This document shows, in pieces, positions 23,462-36,554 of a stretch of 64,000 nucleotides of DNA (positions are counted from its first letter, which is position 1; the number at the start of each line of letters is the position of its first letter). Under the pieces are notes generated by a model. It was not told the DNA's origin. It saw nothing but the letters and a program-made list of their open reading frames with translations, and ran no database searches. The position numbers and the translations under genes were made by a program. This stretch comes from Scedosporium boydii (Eukaryota > Ascomycota > Sordariomycetes > Microascales > Microascaceae). The stretch spans positions 1 to 64,000 of the forward strand of contig NJFT01000051.1 of the NCBI GenBank assembly GCA_002221725.1, in the 5' to 3' direction.

Positions 23462-25632
23462 ATGCCTTTTCCGTTCATTGGCCGGTTACACCTGTAAGCT
23501 ACACCGCTCTTATCAACGATCTGTTCGCGACGGCGTGGTTGCCGCAGCTTTATCTAACAGGGCGCAGGACCGAATATCTCGCTCTGGTTGGATCCTTTTG
23601 CCTCGTGGCACTTGAAGCCTTTATTCGAGTCCTTACATTAGCACTTCGTGAGTACACGACATTGGCGAGCTGCCCCACTTGACCCAGGGCTTCATATCTA
23701 ACTACTTCCTCCCCGCAGCCGACTCTATAATATCCCTCTGCTATCGAGCTTCTCGCCGGCTCTTTATTCGGTGGACGTCTCCGGCACAAAAAAGAGCGGC
23801 GCAACGGAATCAATGTTCGTCTCATATGCTCTGGACAGCCCCCACCCGACGCGCCAACTGACCCTCTTCTCCAGCCATATCGACCTCGATCCGCGATGCG
23901 TCGGACTTCATCGAGCTTTGCGGCCTATTTGGATACGAGGCTGAAGAGCATATAATACTCACTAAAGATGGGTACCTATTGGGCTTGCATCGGCTGGCGT
24001 GGAGGAAAGGCGAAGAAGGGAAAGCCGTGAATTCAGGTCCCAACAGCTTGAAGAAGAGAGTGGTTTACCTCCACCATGGCCTTCTGATGAACAGCGAGGT
24101 CTGGGTCTCTCTCACAGATGCCGAGAGGAGCCTCCCATTAGTTTTGGTGGAGCGAGGATTCGACGTATGGGTAAGTGCGCTCCGTAACCCCCTTGAGGGA
24201 CTTATAAACTAAGCGGACATAGCTGGGGAATAATCGAGGCAACAAATACTCCAAGAAGTCTGTCAATTCCTCGCCTTCGAGCCTTCAATTTTGGAACTTT
24301 TCCATGGACGAGTTTGCCTTGCACGATATTCCGGACTCCATTTCGTACATCCTCGACACGACTGGTGTGGAAAGCCTCTCATATATCGGCTTTTCCCAAG
24401 GAACAGCCCAGGCCTTCGCAACGCTCTCCATTCATCCCAAGCTGAACTGCAAGATCAACGTCTTCATCGCGCTCGCTCCGGCGATGGCCCCAGCTGGCCT
24501 GTCAAACGGCATCGTCGATGCGCTCGTCAAGGCATCACCCCAAGTCATTTACCTCCTCTTTGGTCGGCGATCTATCCTTAGCTCGACAACGATGTGGCAA
24601 TCTATCCTGTACCCACCCATCTTCGTCCGTGTTATCGACATGAGTCTGAATTTCCTGTTCGGCTGGAAGACGAAGAACATTTCTATAAGCCAGAAGCTGG
24701 CGGCGTATTCCCACCTCTACTCTTTCACCAGTACCAAGAGTGTGGTACATTGGTTCCAGATAATAAGAAATCAAAGCTTCCAAATGTACGATGACGATCG
24801 GCCAGGCATTTCCCTTAGTGCTCAGAACAAGTACACCAAGGTTGCCAGGTACCCGACGCGAAATATCAAGACGCCTATTGTTCTCGTCTACGGCGGATGC
24901 GACTCTCTGGTCGATATCAAAGTCATGCTGAAGCAATTACCACCACAAACCGTGGCGACAGAGATCCCGCACTACGAACACTTGGATTTCCTTTGGGCCC
25001 GAGATGCCGACAGACAGGTGTTCCCGCACGTCTTCGACGCTCTCGATAGCTTTACCGACGCGGCGCACAGCCAGGAGGAATACGATAGGTATAGGATTGT
25101 GAGGAAGGAGAGCCTACTCCAGTCCAAATTCGACCACTCTCGAAAGGCTAGCGACGCCACGGATAGCGAAGAAACAGTTGTTCCCACGGATAACAGCTAC
25201 AGTGCCAGGGATACTCTTCCTTACACCCAAAGACACCGCGCGAGAGAACGATTTCCCGATCTTCCAACTCTAGGGGCGCGGCTACGCACATCTCAATGTG
25301 GACAATCCTCTAGTGATGAGACATCGGCGTCATCGTCAGGCAAGGCCGAAGCATCATCGCCGGCAGGAGCTGTAGAACAGGATCAATCTAGCGAACAGCG
25401 CGACGGAAGTCGGCCTCAGACACCAGCTGCCAGGGTCGTCGAGGCGGCGGAAGCTCGGAGAGGTAGCGCAAGCAGCGTCCTCAGCCTCAATAACATGAAG
25501 GGAGGCCGGGGCATACAAATCGGCGCTGGAAAGGCGGTAGGCGGCGTGGTGACACGGAGCGGGGCAGAGGGAACCGGAGTTGGGACGAGTCAGGCGCCGG
25601 TTGAACGGACATCACCTAAGAAACAGAAGTAA
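23462..25632 (+). CDS. steryl ester hydrolase / acid-lipase family protein (TGL1/YEH-like)
   Basis: Alpha/beta hydrolase of the lysosomal-acid-lipase family; yeast relatives (TGL1, YEH1, YEH2) hydrolyse steryl esters on lipid droplets or membranes. Five exons (23462..23493, 23568..23647, 23719..23814, 23875..24170, 24223..25632) join to 637 residues. An N-terminal membrane segment (about 13-36) precedes the AB-hydrolase-associated lipase region (SDFIELCGLFGYEAEEH, then YLLGLHRLAWR). Next come the oxyanion-side VVYLHHGLL and LGNNRGN. The nucleophile is Ser226 in YIGFSQGTA, the acid is Asp395 in YGGCDSLVD, and the base is His421 in HYEHLDF. The last 190 residues are Ser/Gly/Glu-rich and probably disordered. 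Exon 3 to 4 uses a GTTCGT donor with CTGAC branch. Exact substrate is inferred. Confidence 0.92.
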
Positions 25633-26223
25633 AAAGTAGACTTAGACTGTAGTACAACCTATTTCGTACAGCAATATTCTTATACGAATATACATATTTT
25701 GCATATTAGAACATATGAACGCACCGGAAGGCGTAAACAAACAATATCGTGACTTACTTAAGTCCCGGTCTCTTACATTCGAATGGCCGAGCAGCAGGAC
25801 TGATGAAAGGTAAGTCGCCAACGCCGAGCGTTGTCACAGTGAATATTCGACTTTGTTTCTGTTGGCGCTTGTTTAGATCCCCTCTCCCCTTTTCCAGATA
25901 CGGATCGGACATCAAGTAGGAGAAGCACCCTGATCGGCGTCACCGAACTTTGTGGATTGTTTTTCCACGATGACAGGATCATTGTCCGGGGTGGTCCAAG
26001 GGGCTTTGTTTACTTGTATAAAACCTAAAGTTGCTAGGATTCCTCGGTTTTAAAAGCGTCGTAACTCTGGTAGTTTCTTCGCCATAAAGCTTGAGGAGAG
26101 CTGTCAAGCAACAACAAAGCTTGCTGAAGGTTAACTAACAGCTTAATATAAACAACATCCCCGGCTCCAATCTGATTCCCGCGCTCTTCAAAACGCCAGT
26201 CTTCACCTCAAACTCGGCCAAAA
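25633..26223. other. intergenic, promoter of the GPI-type protein
   Basis: 590 bases with no open frame worth calling. AT-rich near 25660-25710 (lipase 3' end). A CT-rich leader-like stretch precedes 26224. Confidence 0.5.
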
Positions 26224-26697
26224 ATGAAGCCTGTCATACTCCTTCTCTCTATTCTCCTCGGCGGAGGTCTGGCTCAAACGGCCGTCGAGGAGCCCACCGC
26301 CTCCGTAACAGTTGCTCCTACCCCCGCGAGTACCTCACGCACAGTCAAACCCGCCACAACCACTACCAAGGCACGCAATAACAGCACCGAGAATCCGGAC
26401 AACAATGACAGCCAGGATCAGGGCCGCGATGGTGACGTCCAGGACCACGATGAGAGAGACGACGATCGCACGGATGTGTCCGGGACAGCATCCCTTTCTC
26501 CATCTCCAACTGCTTCCCGCGAGGGCATCGCGGGCACTGTCACTGTTACTGTGGGTGAGAGGACTACTACGAGGACTGTTACGACGACCCGCCGCAATCT
26601 TGCTGCGCAGACTTCGGTTCCTGGCGCGGCTCCGAGGGTCGGAATCGGGGCTGTTCTCCCTGCGGTTGGAGCCATTGCGGTTGTGCTTGCAGTCTAA
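26224..26697 (+). CDS. small Ser/Thr-rich GPI-anchored-type surface protein
   Basis: 157 residues, single exon. A signal peptide is evident at 1-17 (MKPVILLLSILLGGGLA, then Gln-Thr). A Thr/Ser/Pro-rich stretch runs to about 50, and an acidic Asp/Asn/Arg block sits at about 50-85. A second Ser/Thr part contains TVTVTVGERTTTRTVTTT. The C terminus is hydrophobic (GIGAVLPAVGAIAVVLAV) after small residues, the shape of a GPI-attachment signal. No catalytic domain is seen. Probably a short, O-glycosylated cell-wall or plasma-membrane protein. Such proteins evolve quickly, so absence of a recognisable family is not surprising. Confidence 0.75.
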   Translation: MKPVILLLSILLGGGLAQTAVEEPTASVTVAPTPASTSRTVKPATTTTKARNNSTENPDNNDSQDQGRDGDVQDHDERDDDRTDVSGTASLSPSPTASREGIAGTVTVTVGERTTTRTVTTTRRNLAAQTSVPGAAPRVGIGAVLPAVGAIAVVLAV

Positions 26698-27241
26698 GGT
26701 GGATCGCATTTGGCAGAGATACACAATAAGAAGGGAAGAGCCTTCAGAATATCACATTACTTTCTCCGCTTTCCTTCGGGGGGAGGATCTCTTCTAAGAA
26801 TCCAGTGGACTCTGGGTCTTCGCATGTTTATGGCGCCGCGGTACTTGTCAGGCTCGCCTTAATTTTCACTCCCCCGTTCCTCGATCTTTCAACAGATAGT
26901 AAAAATAATAATATTGTTTCAGCCCTTTTTATACTTCGTACTCGGCCGGGGTTGGTATCATTAGGCGATATGCTGGAGTGACAGTTGGCGGCAGGTGTGA
27001 CTCATAATGACTCCTGCACTGCCTCCTGCCTGAGATTCGGAAAATGACGTCCTTGGCCGAAGGTGGCGGGGCTTTCTGAACTGCCCCGCCAAAATTCACA
27101 AAGGTCAAGCACTGAACTGATCAATGAATTGATTCATAAGCTGTGTGCTGGAAACGTCCGCCTCGCAAGACATCAATTGAAGCTCAACCTGGACCCAGAG
27201 CTAGAGCTGAAGAGAGAAAGAGAAAATCTCACAGTCCGAAG
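26698..27241. other. intergenic, RQC2 promoter
   Basis: 544 bases without a gene. A TACTTCGTA motif lies at 26932..26940, and ATCAATTG at 27172. The stretch just before 27242 is A/G-rich (GAAGAGAGAAAGAG). Confidence 0.5.
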
Positions 27242-30200
27242 ATGAAGCAAAGATTCTCCTCTCTTGATGTCAAGGTGCGCATCGAAATTGCCCGTCCTAT
27301 CTCCCTGTGCTAATACAAGCCCTGTAGGCCATCGCGCACGAGCTCTCCCAGAGCCTCGTGACGCTGCGACTCGCCAACGTCTACGACCTTTCCTCCAAGA
27401 TTATGCTCTTCAAGTTCGCCAAACCCGATAGCAAGAAGCAACTCGTCGTCGATGCCGGATTTCGTTGCCACCTTACCGACTTTTCGCGCACGACTGCTGC
27501 CGCTCCATCGGGCTTCGTCGCACGCTTGAGGAAGTTCCTGAAGACGAGGAGGGTAACCGAAGTCAGGCAGGTTGGCACGGACAGGGTTATCGAGTTTGTG
27601 TTCAGCGATGGGAGTTATCGATTGTTCCTCGAGTTCTTTGCGGTTCGTCCAATGGGGGAATACACAACCAAGGCTTTACGAGCAAATGGGCTGATACTGC
27701 GACTCTAGGGCGGCAACGTTATTCTCACTGACCACAATCTAAAAATCCTAGCTCTACTGAGGATTGTCCACGAGGGGGAAGGTCAGGAGCCGCAGAAAAT
27801 CGGGTTAACCTATGCGATCGAGCAGAGACAAAACTACAACGAGGTGCCGCCTCTTACCCTGGAACGTCTCCGCGATGCACTCCATACTATGGCTGAGAAG
27901 GCTGGGAAGAGTGGGGATGCCGGTGGGAAGAAGAAAAAATCGAAACCTGGAGAGGCATTGCGCAAGGGTTTGGCCACAACGATAACTGAGATTCCGCCTG
28001 TATTAGTCGAACATGTCCTTCGTGCGAGCGAGTTTAACGTCGACGCCTCCCCTACCGAGATTCTAGCCAGCAAGCAGCAGACCGATCTCCTGTTCAACGC
28101 ACTACAAGACGCTCGGCGCTTGGTCGATGAGTCTCCCAGCACCGCAACCTGCAAGGGGTACATAATTGCCAGGCACAAGCCCGGATACACGCCAAGCATA
28201 GAACCCGACGCACCCCCGACGAAACGAGAGAATTTAATATACGAAGATTTCCATCCCTTCGTGCCTCATAAATTCATCGACAACCCGTCTTACACGATTC
28301 TCACTTACGACAGTTTCAACAAGACGGTTGACGAATTCTATTCGTCTATCGAGGGTCAGAAGCTGGAATCTAGACTCCATGAGCGCGAGGCTACGGCGAG
28401 GAAGAAACTCGATGCCGCAAGAAAGGACCAGGCCAAGAGACTAGAGGGCTTGCAAGAAGCCCAGATACTTAGCAACCGTAAGGCGGCGGCCATTGAGGCC
28501 AATATTGAACGGGTCCAAGAGGCTATGGATGCTGTGAGCGGCCTTCTTGACAGCGGCATGGACTGGGTGGACGTCGGCAAGCTGGTAGCTCGAGAGCAAA
28601 AGCATGGGAATCCTGTGGCAGAGATTATCAAGCTTCCCCTGAAACTGTCAGAGAACACCATTACTCTTCTACTTGGCGAAGAGGAGGAAGATGCAGAATC
28701 CGACGCGGGATACTCTACGGATTCGTCTGCCTCCGACTCCGAAGGGGAAGGCAAAGCGAATGCTGCGACGTCGGGGGCGGAAAAACTTGCAATCGATATC
28801 AACCTCGGCTTGAGTCCCTGGGCCAATGCCAGAGAATACTACGACCAGAAGCGCACCGCTGCCGACAAAGCCCAGAAGACGGCTCTTCAAGCTGACCGAG
28901 CGATGAAGAGCGCTGAGCAGAAGATCAAGCAGGATCTAAAGAAGGGTCTAAAACAGGAGAAGCCTGTGTTACAGCTCCTTCGTCAGCAATCCTGGTTCGA
29001 GAAGTTTGTCTGGTTCATATCGTCGGATGGGTATCTCGTGCTAGCCGGAAAGGATGCGTCCCAAAGCGAAATCCTGTATAAGAGGCACCTGAGGAAGGGA
29101 GACATCTACTGCCATGCCGACGTCGCCAACGCGTCAAATGTCGTAATCAAGAATAATCCATCTACGCCCGAGGCGCCCATCCCGCCTTCGACACTCTCCC
29201 AGGCCGGGATACTGTCCGTCTCCATGTCCAATGCGTGGGACTCCAAGGCTTTGATGGCGGCGTGGTGGGTCAAGGCAGAACAAGTCTCTAAGACCCTGTC
29301 CGGAGGGCAAGTTCTGCCGCCGGGTAACTTCACCGTTAGCGGAGAGAAGAACTATTTGCCTCCGGCGCCGTTGCTACTTGGGTTTGGAGTTTTGTTCCGC
29401 ATCAGCGAGGAGGGCAAGGCCAAGCACACGAAGCACAGAATCTACGAGGCATCTGAAAATGCAGTCAACGAAGGTGACCTGATCCCCGATCTACCTCCTT
29501 CCGCTGAAAAAGGGACCGGCGGAGACGTAGGAGACGCTGCGGCACAAGAAACCCCCGAAAAAGCGGAGGTAGAAGACGAGTCTGACGCAGAGGACCAGGA
29601 CCAGCGGCCTCCTACCAACCCTCTTCAGTCATCCGGCCACGACGAGAAGGAGGAAACGGAAGGGGTGGAGGAAGCCGAAATCACCAAAAACACCCAGGCA
29701 CTCACGCTAGAGGAGAGTCCCGAAGCTGAGAATTCAGGCGCTGGGGAGGGAAATGAGGACGAGGGGAGCCCCGAGGACTCAACGCCAGACCCCGAAGTAG
29801 AATCCACCGCAGCACCCTCAACCTACGCCGCTAGTACGCTGACGTCGGAAAAGAAACAAGCGTCCAAACGTGGCCAACGCGGCAAGGCCAAGAAGATAGC
29901 CGCAAAGTACAAATACCAAGACGAGGAAGACCGCCAAGCCGTCGCTACTCTCCTCGGCTCAGCGGCAGGTCGGCAGCGAGCCGAAGCCGAAGCAAAGGCG
30001 AAAGCCCAACGGGAGGCCGAGCTCGAAGCACAGAGGGAGAGGAGGAGGGCTCAGCATCAGAAACAGCAAAAGGATGCCGCGGAGCACGAGGCCAGGAGGA
30101 AGCGCCTGCTCGAGGAAGGGCTAGACGTAGCCGGAGTCGGCGAAGCGGAAGATCTAGCGGCGGTGGAGGATTTCGTTGGGACACCCTTACCGGGAGACGA

Positions 30201-30555
30201 GATCCTCGAGGCGGTGGCCGTCTGCGCTCCGTGGGCGGCGATGGGGAAGATGAAGTACAAGATCAAGCTGCAGCCGGGGAGTCTCAAGAAGGGGCGCGCC
30301 GTCAAGGATATGCTGGAACGGTGGAGGCATGATAGCGAGAGGAAGGGGAGCTTGGATCCTAGGGCTGAGGATATGGAGAAGATGTGGCCAAGGGAGGTGG
30401 AGCTGATCAAGGCGTTGAGGGCGGAGGAGGTGGTTAATGTTGTACCAGTTGGCAAGGTGAGCATCATGGCTCCTGGCGGGGGTGGTGCTGCAGGCGGAAA
30501 GGGTGGGAAAGGAGGACCGCAAGGGAAGGGAGGTAGGGGAGGCAAGAAGAAGTGA
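27242..30555 (+). CDS. RQC2: ribosome quality-control factor Rqc2/NEMF (NFACT family)
   Basis: Binds stalled 60S-peptidyl-tRNA complexes, helps the ligase Ltn1, and directs Ala/Thr (CAT) tailing. Exons 27242..27274, 27328..27642 and 27709..30555 encode 1064 residues, the usual size. NFACT-N starts MKQRFSSLD with Asp9 and has GTDR (Asp96, Arg97) at the place where yeast Asp98/Arg99 are needed for CAT tailing. The coiled-coil middle domain holds long Lys/Glu helices. The NFACT-R motif WFEKFVWFISSDGYLVLAG is near residue 535. Acidic low-complexity segments, a Lys-rich stretch and NFACT-C (PWAAMGKMKYKIKLQPG) follow. The end is Gly/Lys-rich (GKGGRGGKKK). Intron 2 uses donor GTTCGT and branch GCTGAT. 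Without its removal the frame stops at 27708. Confidence 0.97.
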
Positions 30556-30847
30556 AAGAGTTGTATAGACGCATAAGAGCATACAGGTTAAATCGCTTAA
30601 GCTTGGTGATACATCACACTCATAGATGGCATGGCTGGCATACGGAGATGGAGAGAGTCACAGATTCCTGGTGACGAAGCTCACTATATAAAATGAGACT
30701 TGCATTTCTCTGCATGGCCATGTGCAGAGAGGCTCTTGAAACTCCGGGGGGGGCATAAAAGCAATCTGAGACCCATCACATAAACCATTTCGCCTCCGTA
30801 ACCGGGCTCCTCTTCGCGACTCCTAGATATCCGGCTCGTTCGTTTCA

Positions 30848-32377
30848 TCACAGGTCACCTTCCTTCGGCTCCCAAACAGCCTCAATAACACTCATCCTAC
30901 ACCCTTCCGTTCTCGTAACACCCTAAAGGCCCCACGAATTAGCAAAAGCTTACACCTTTTCAAGGGCAAAACCGCACGTTGGGCTTACCTTGAAAACAAA
31001 CCCGTCACTCGCAGCCCGGAACAGCGCCTCAAACTGCTTCTCCGTCCGCTCGTGCGCGTTGAGGATAGCCAACATGACCAGATCCATGCTGCGCATCACC
31101 TTTTCGTCGAACGGGGTTTCGGTGCCCGGTTCGCGGAAGCAGTGGTCGTTGATGATGATCTTTGCGCCGGGTTTCAGGGCGGGGATGAGGGATTTGAGGA
31201 TCTTGATGGCGTAGGGGTCGGAGTAGTTGTGGAGGATCCAGCGGAGGAAGTAGACTAACACGGTTAGAAGGGGGAAAGGTGAGAGAGAGCAAAAAAGGTT
31301 GCACGAACTATCAGCATCCTTGACGACTTGGTCGGTAAAGAAATCGTGTGCCTGGAGTGTGATCCTCTCTGCCACTTGCTCATCATCGCAGATCGGCTTG
31401 GGCGCAGTATCGATGGTTCTCTGGAGGTCTTGCACGATAAATTTCATGTTTTGCCATCTCTGGCCAATCTCGACGCAGGCGAACCCATGGCTACCGCCAA
31501 GATCAACAAGAGTACCATGTCTCGAGTCGATGTCGCTAAAGTCGTAGCTGTTCACGAGGTGAGATACTTCATAGCCCTTCCCTCCAGACAAACTAGCCAT
31601 AGCGAGAGCCATCCTCTTAGCGCGCGGGGGATCCTTCGCAAAAGTCACAAACATAGGCTCCTTGTCAACAGTTCCGTTGGCGAAGTTGAAGCCGGTCCGG
31701 GTCAGCGACGTAGCTTCGGGGTGTTTCTTGAGGGCTTCGAGGACGTGCGCGCTCGCGGGGAAGATGTCTTCGAGCTGGAATCCCAGCCAGGCGTTGAGGT
31801 TCGTGTCCTGGGCGAGGAGGCGGGAGGTGGGCGTGTGGGCGATGACGCCGGGGGTCGGCTCGCGGAAGAAGCCGTTGGTCATGGCGTGGCGGAGGACTCG
31901 GGCGAGGTTGATGGGGTCTAGGGTTGTTTTTGTGCCGAGTTCTTCTAGGGTGATGGTTCCGTCGAGGGGGACGAGGGATGCTGGGGAAGAGTTAGAAGGG
32001 GCCAGACCCATGGATTTGAGGACTGTGCCGTACCAATTCCAAAGTGGTTTATTATCTGAACGCTCATCGAGTCCAAGAACTGAGAATGGAATTTAGCGGG
32101 CGTCTCTTGTATGAGGCTTTGCAAAGGGCAGACTTACACCCCATGTCGCCCATCGGATCGTCTCTACCGGCCCACGAGCGAGCCACTGCAGCCTGCTCGA
32201 GTTTCTTTGAATCCTCTGCCGACTTTCCTGGATTTCCGGAGGTAGATCCGGGAAGTCGGAAGGGCTATCGAAGCTGAGCCCGGGTATCGTCAGGTCATTT
32301 TCCTTCAGGTAGCTGTCTAGGATCTCGGCGTCGGCTGTGATCTGCCTTGCAAGAGATAGAATCGGGGAGTCTTCCAT
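30848..32377 (-). CDS. fungal SAM-dependent O-methyltransferase
   Basis: Plant/fungal-type class I O-methyltransferase of the kind that methylates phenolic or polyketide hydroxyls (family of the sterigmatocystin 8-O-methyltransferase). Five exons on the complement: 32138..32377, 32034..32079 (46 nt), 31309..31980, 30989..31254 and 30848..30922. They give 432 residues. The N-terminal dimerisation and winged-helix part contains VPLDGTITLEELG and RVLRHAMTNGFFREP. The SAM-binding motif is LVDLGGSHGFACVEIG. The catalytic His lies in YFLRWILHNYSD, followed by INDHCFREPGTETP and LNAHERTEKQF. The C terminus MSVIEAVWEP is typical and is reached only by removing the last 66-nt intron. No signal peptide. 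It converges on RQC2 (292 bases between stops) and faces away from the P450. Substrate unknown. Confidence 0.93.
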
Positions 32378-35300
32378 GTCTACACTTGGCGAGGGTTGTC
32401 AACCTTGGTAGCCCCGCGAATGGATGATGCTTCTTGTTCACGTTTGCGGCTTCGATTGCCGATATCGATTGAGTAGTTTGAAAAGCAAGAGGTGATATTA
32501 GAGTATGTTAGAAGCGCAACACGAATCACCGACTTCGAGGAATATAAGACATCAATAAAGATTGGACTGAGGGCGGCTGAGTGTTCGGTCGCTTCATGTT
32601 AGTCCATCGGGAAAGTTAACTCGCCCCATTTAAAGCACGAACGGATTACAAGGGTCTTGTTGGTCTTTGTTGTTAGGGTTGGTTTCGCCAAGGAGTCTAC
32701 ACTAGTGGACGCGAAGTAGTGTGCGAAGCAGCCGGTAAAGGAGACCTCCTCGATGGAACTCTACGAAGTAGGAGATGGAGAAGCGGAAGAGGACCGACTA
32801 ATTTGAATGGATCACAGGCGAGATGACGACGCAAGGACGGACTTAGACCGGCCTTTGTCAAGGAAAAAGCCTTCAATCGCCTCAATCTAACATTCCCATG
32901 TTCAACCCAAAAAAAAAAAAAAAAAAACACCTGCCATTTACTATATCCGAATGATCACGAAGTATTTGCCTCAAGCGCATCGTCCCGCAATCATGGAACG
33001 CCGAACACACGAAGTAACCATCATCAACTCATCAACTCCTCCTCCCCTGGTCAGAATCGTCAAAGGGAGCTCTCGAAGCATTTAAATTGGCAAGGGGGGC
33101 GCTAGAATTCCGACATCTAACCATGCCCGGCTAGTGGCACGACCCAGCGGGTAACGTCATGAAGCCCTGAGGTTTTCCAGACATTCGCTACCGGAGGGGG
33201 GCCAGTGACATTCGCAAGAACGCGGATTTCCTCCGTGGAGGGGGTCGCTTTCGCGGAAGGGGATTCGTTCGTTTCCCCGAAGACTGGGGGATCCTTGGGG
33301 ACCCTTGGGGATCATTGGGGATCATTGGTGATCATTGGTGAAGGCTGCTTGGCGGACTGCGGAATCAAAGCCAGCGGTCCTCTAAACTCTTTTCGGCGAA
33401 CAACCCCATTTGGCAAACATCCTGCAGGGTTTCTCCACTACGGCACTACGGAGCGAATCTTGCCATTTCCATTGATGCAACGGCAAGTGTGGGTTGGTGG
33501 GTTGAAGTTGTTATTTAACCTCGTGCAGTTGCGGCTGATGCTAACGCTCTCGAGCATGGATGCGGACGGCAGCATCAGCGAGAACTTTGACGGGAATTGG
33601 GCTTCCAATTGGGATCTATTGTTTAGAGTCGGCGGAACTGACCTTGGACGGTAGACGAATCTGAGTATCGGCCTCTTATCTGCACCGAGAATGCTAGTGT
33701 CGCCCAACATTCATATTTTTTTTTTTTTTTTTCAAAAGTCGGACAGTCGAGGCCTCCCGGGGCCGTTGCAGGCTCCGGAAGCATCGGGGAATACGGGGAA
33801 TACAAGCCGTTTTCGGTCGAGCATGTTCAATACGAAGAAGTTGCTCGGAGGACGCGTGGACGCACGCTCTTGGCCCACCTCACAGATAGTGTATATCCTC
33901 CCCACGCACACGCCCACCCCCATGCCCACGCAGCTTCTGCCCGCTCGTAGATAGCTCGAGAGTTACCGCCAAGAGGCATGCGTCGCGTCTCAGGCCGCCA
34001 TGCTCGCTGCTAGCGGTCACATCTCAGATCAACGCAATTTCAACACCGACCTCATCAGGGTTCTTGTGGGAGGTGCGACGGATGGAGCCCTTGGCACATG
34101 TTCACGAGGCGAGACCTTTTGCTGTATGACCGAGGTAGTACTCCCGGAAACGTTACTTCCATCGATTGGACTTGGGTTGTGCTTACTCTTCTCTCTGTTG
34201 ATGGTCTGGGGTATCGTCGCTCTTGGCTCAGAACCAGGAATGACACTGGACAATGGACACGATATCAAGTGAGCGCTTATGCAGATCCGCTTCAGCCCCA
34301 GCCCACGGACCAGAAGGTGAGCCATTGTAATGCTATGAAAACAGAATCCCCTCATCCAGTGGAGTCGTGGTAACAGGGCGGCCTTCTTATCCCCTTGGTG
34401 GATCCGGATGGTTTTCTGGACGCAGTCGTCAGAGGCGACCAAAGGCTATCTGGATATCCCCATATGGATCGAATACTCTTCGAGTCGGTAGGGCTGGCTG
34501 TCTCCTGCCCTGACTAGTTCTCAGATCTCTCCGAGCCGGGGCATACTGAGGTACGTTGCCCGTCCCAAAGATCACCTACAGAAGGAAGGAAACTAGAATA
34601 TCCGCATTCAATTTCCTTCCACTCGCGTGCAGTCTTCAGTCTTCGGTCTTCACGCTTAGGCGGAGACGTTGCACAATGGCCCGATGTGAGTTTACTCCAC
34701 CGGTATTATTTCTTAGCTCAACAGCAAAAAAATCTGCAATCTAGGCACCTAGATGCACCAAATGCGTCTTCTGGACTGCCAAACGCCCTTGACCTTTTCG
34801 ATGACAGCAACATAGCAAGTACTCCGGACATGGTCACCTAATCCCAACCGTCCACATTGCTCTGTGCTCGATAACCCCGTTGCTGTCATGAGAATGGCGA
34901 CTCTTGCGGCCGTCGCAACTCATCACCGCCAGAAGTCACCATAGCAGACCGTCACAAGTCACAACTGACCAGGAAAGGACTGCCGGGCGCCGCAACTGGC
35001 CTGGGCAGGACTCTTAAATTAAGAAAGGGCTCAACTTCGCACGAACCAGCACCATACATTGAAGAATCTGGGTCTGAGTGAGCGAAAGGGCCTGCAATCT
35101 GCAGTCTGCAGGGGCAATCACCACGATGAGAAGAAGCAAGTGCAAAAAGTCCTGGGAGACGCACTGGACCCGCGACCTGAACAGAGGCGAAGAGACGAAT
35201 CGTGGCAGTTAAATTGATTGTCCGTTTATGCTCTGGCGGGAGGAATCGCGAGCACTCCAATGCCACTCCGGATTTCCCTCTCAATAAAATTCCTCCGTCC

Positions 35301-36279
35301 TCCTCCACGCTTCTAGACTCTCAGAATGGAGCCTGAGGAGAGAATCGAAGCAGTGGACATCACTTATCATCGATTTGATACTTATGCTTTCGCTGCAGAT
35401 GTCTAAACTTCGCTTAAACTCTACCCCAAGGGCAAAGTTAAAGGCTCAACGTCGCCAGTTCAGTCAATCTACGACATCATCAATATCATTTGATGGTTCC
35501 AGGAGTCTGTGAGCCCAGGACGAGCGTCTAGTTTGACCCGACATATCAGTCCGTTTTGGTTCTACTATTTAACTCGGGCTCTGGCTCGAAGTCGATAAAG
35601 GACTCGATGAGTTTGGCCTCCCAGACTCGTGAGAACCTTGAACTGCACGCATCGAGATATCGCGATCTACACCGTATTGAACCCGCGTTCTCCCTACATC
35701 AATGATACACTCCTCATTCGATGATAAGTCGCGATACATTTATGATACATTATAGTTCATTCCCAAGCCACGTCGATCTCCGACTTTCCAGTGGGTGTTG
35801 TACGACAGTGCCGCTCAACTTACGCATCCGGGTATTTGCAGGCGCTCTACCCCGGGTACGAATACGATCCGTCATTTATCGCGGCCACCCGTGCGAGTAT
35901 TCGACCTACTTCACTGCCAGAACACTCATTGTAAAACCCTGAGGATGCCGAGCGACTGCGGGACGGACTCGGGTTAAAGCGAGCTACCGATGGTGTCGAG
36001 CACGCTTCAACGTAGCCCAAAACGAACGGCCTCCATGTGGAATCAGGAAGCAGGAATTTCCATTCTTCAAATTGACCACATTTCTATTGGTAGAAGCTAT
36101 CCAAGGACTCCCTTGTACATCTCTATTCACAGATCTTGCATCAATATAATATATATATATACCTCCAGGGCCGACCCCTCAGTCCCAACTCTACGCGCTC
36201 CAGCCCTTATCCCTTGATTGCCATATTTTCCTGGGAATACATCTGATAGACCTGCTTCCTTCCATCTGAGAACGAGAAG
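32378..36279. other. 3.9-kb divergent spacer between O-methyltransferase and P450
   Basis: No gene I can support. Frames such as 33205..33654 and 34000..34272 (+) and 34029..34442 (-) have no domain and mutually overlap. Contents: TACGAAGTA at 32762..32770, A19 at 32909..32927, five 10-bp tandem units at 33291..33340, T17 at 33716..33732, and an AT repeat at 36144..36162, about 120 bases before the P450 start, that may act as its TATA region. Confidence 0.5.
33291..33340. repeat. five tandem 10-bp units (ATCATTGGGG-like)
   Basis: Five consecutive decamers: ATCCTTGGGG, ACCCTTGGGG, ATCATTGGGG, ATCATTGGTG and ATCATTGGTG. The 10-bp period is exact and units differ at one to three positions. It lies in the spacer upstream of both specialised-metabolism genes. 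It could be a minisatellite or a set of helically phased protein sites; the sequence does not decide. Confidence 0.85.
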
Positions 36280-36509
36280 ATGGCTGATACAAAGACTCTC
36301 GATCTCTTCACACAGCGGTGGCCTCTCCTCGCAGCCGCAGCTGCTACTTTCCTTGGAGTCAATCTATTCCAGTACTTGTACAAATGGAATATTATATCCT
36401 CGATCCCTCTAGTCGGGGAAGAAATAGGGGATGCCGAGAAACGCAGGGTCGCTTATATCATGGGTGCTAAGCGCCTCTACGAGGAGGGCTATAAGAAGGT
36501 AGAGTGGCT

Positions 36510-36554
<45 letters not shown>

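Noticed and set aside
30057..30545. Minus-strand Pro/Ser-rich frames opposite RQC2 (also 28356..28826)
   Set aside because: Antisense of Gly/Lys- and Glu-rich RQC2 segments; composition explains the openness.
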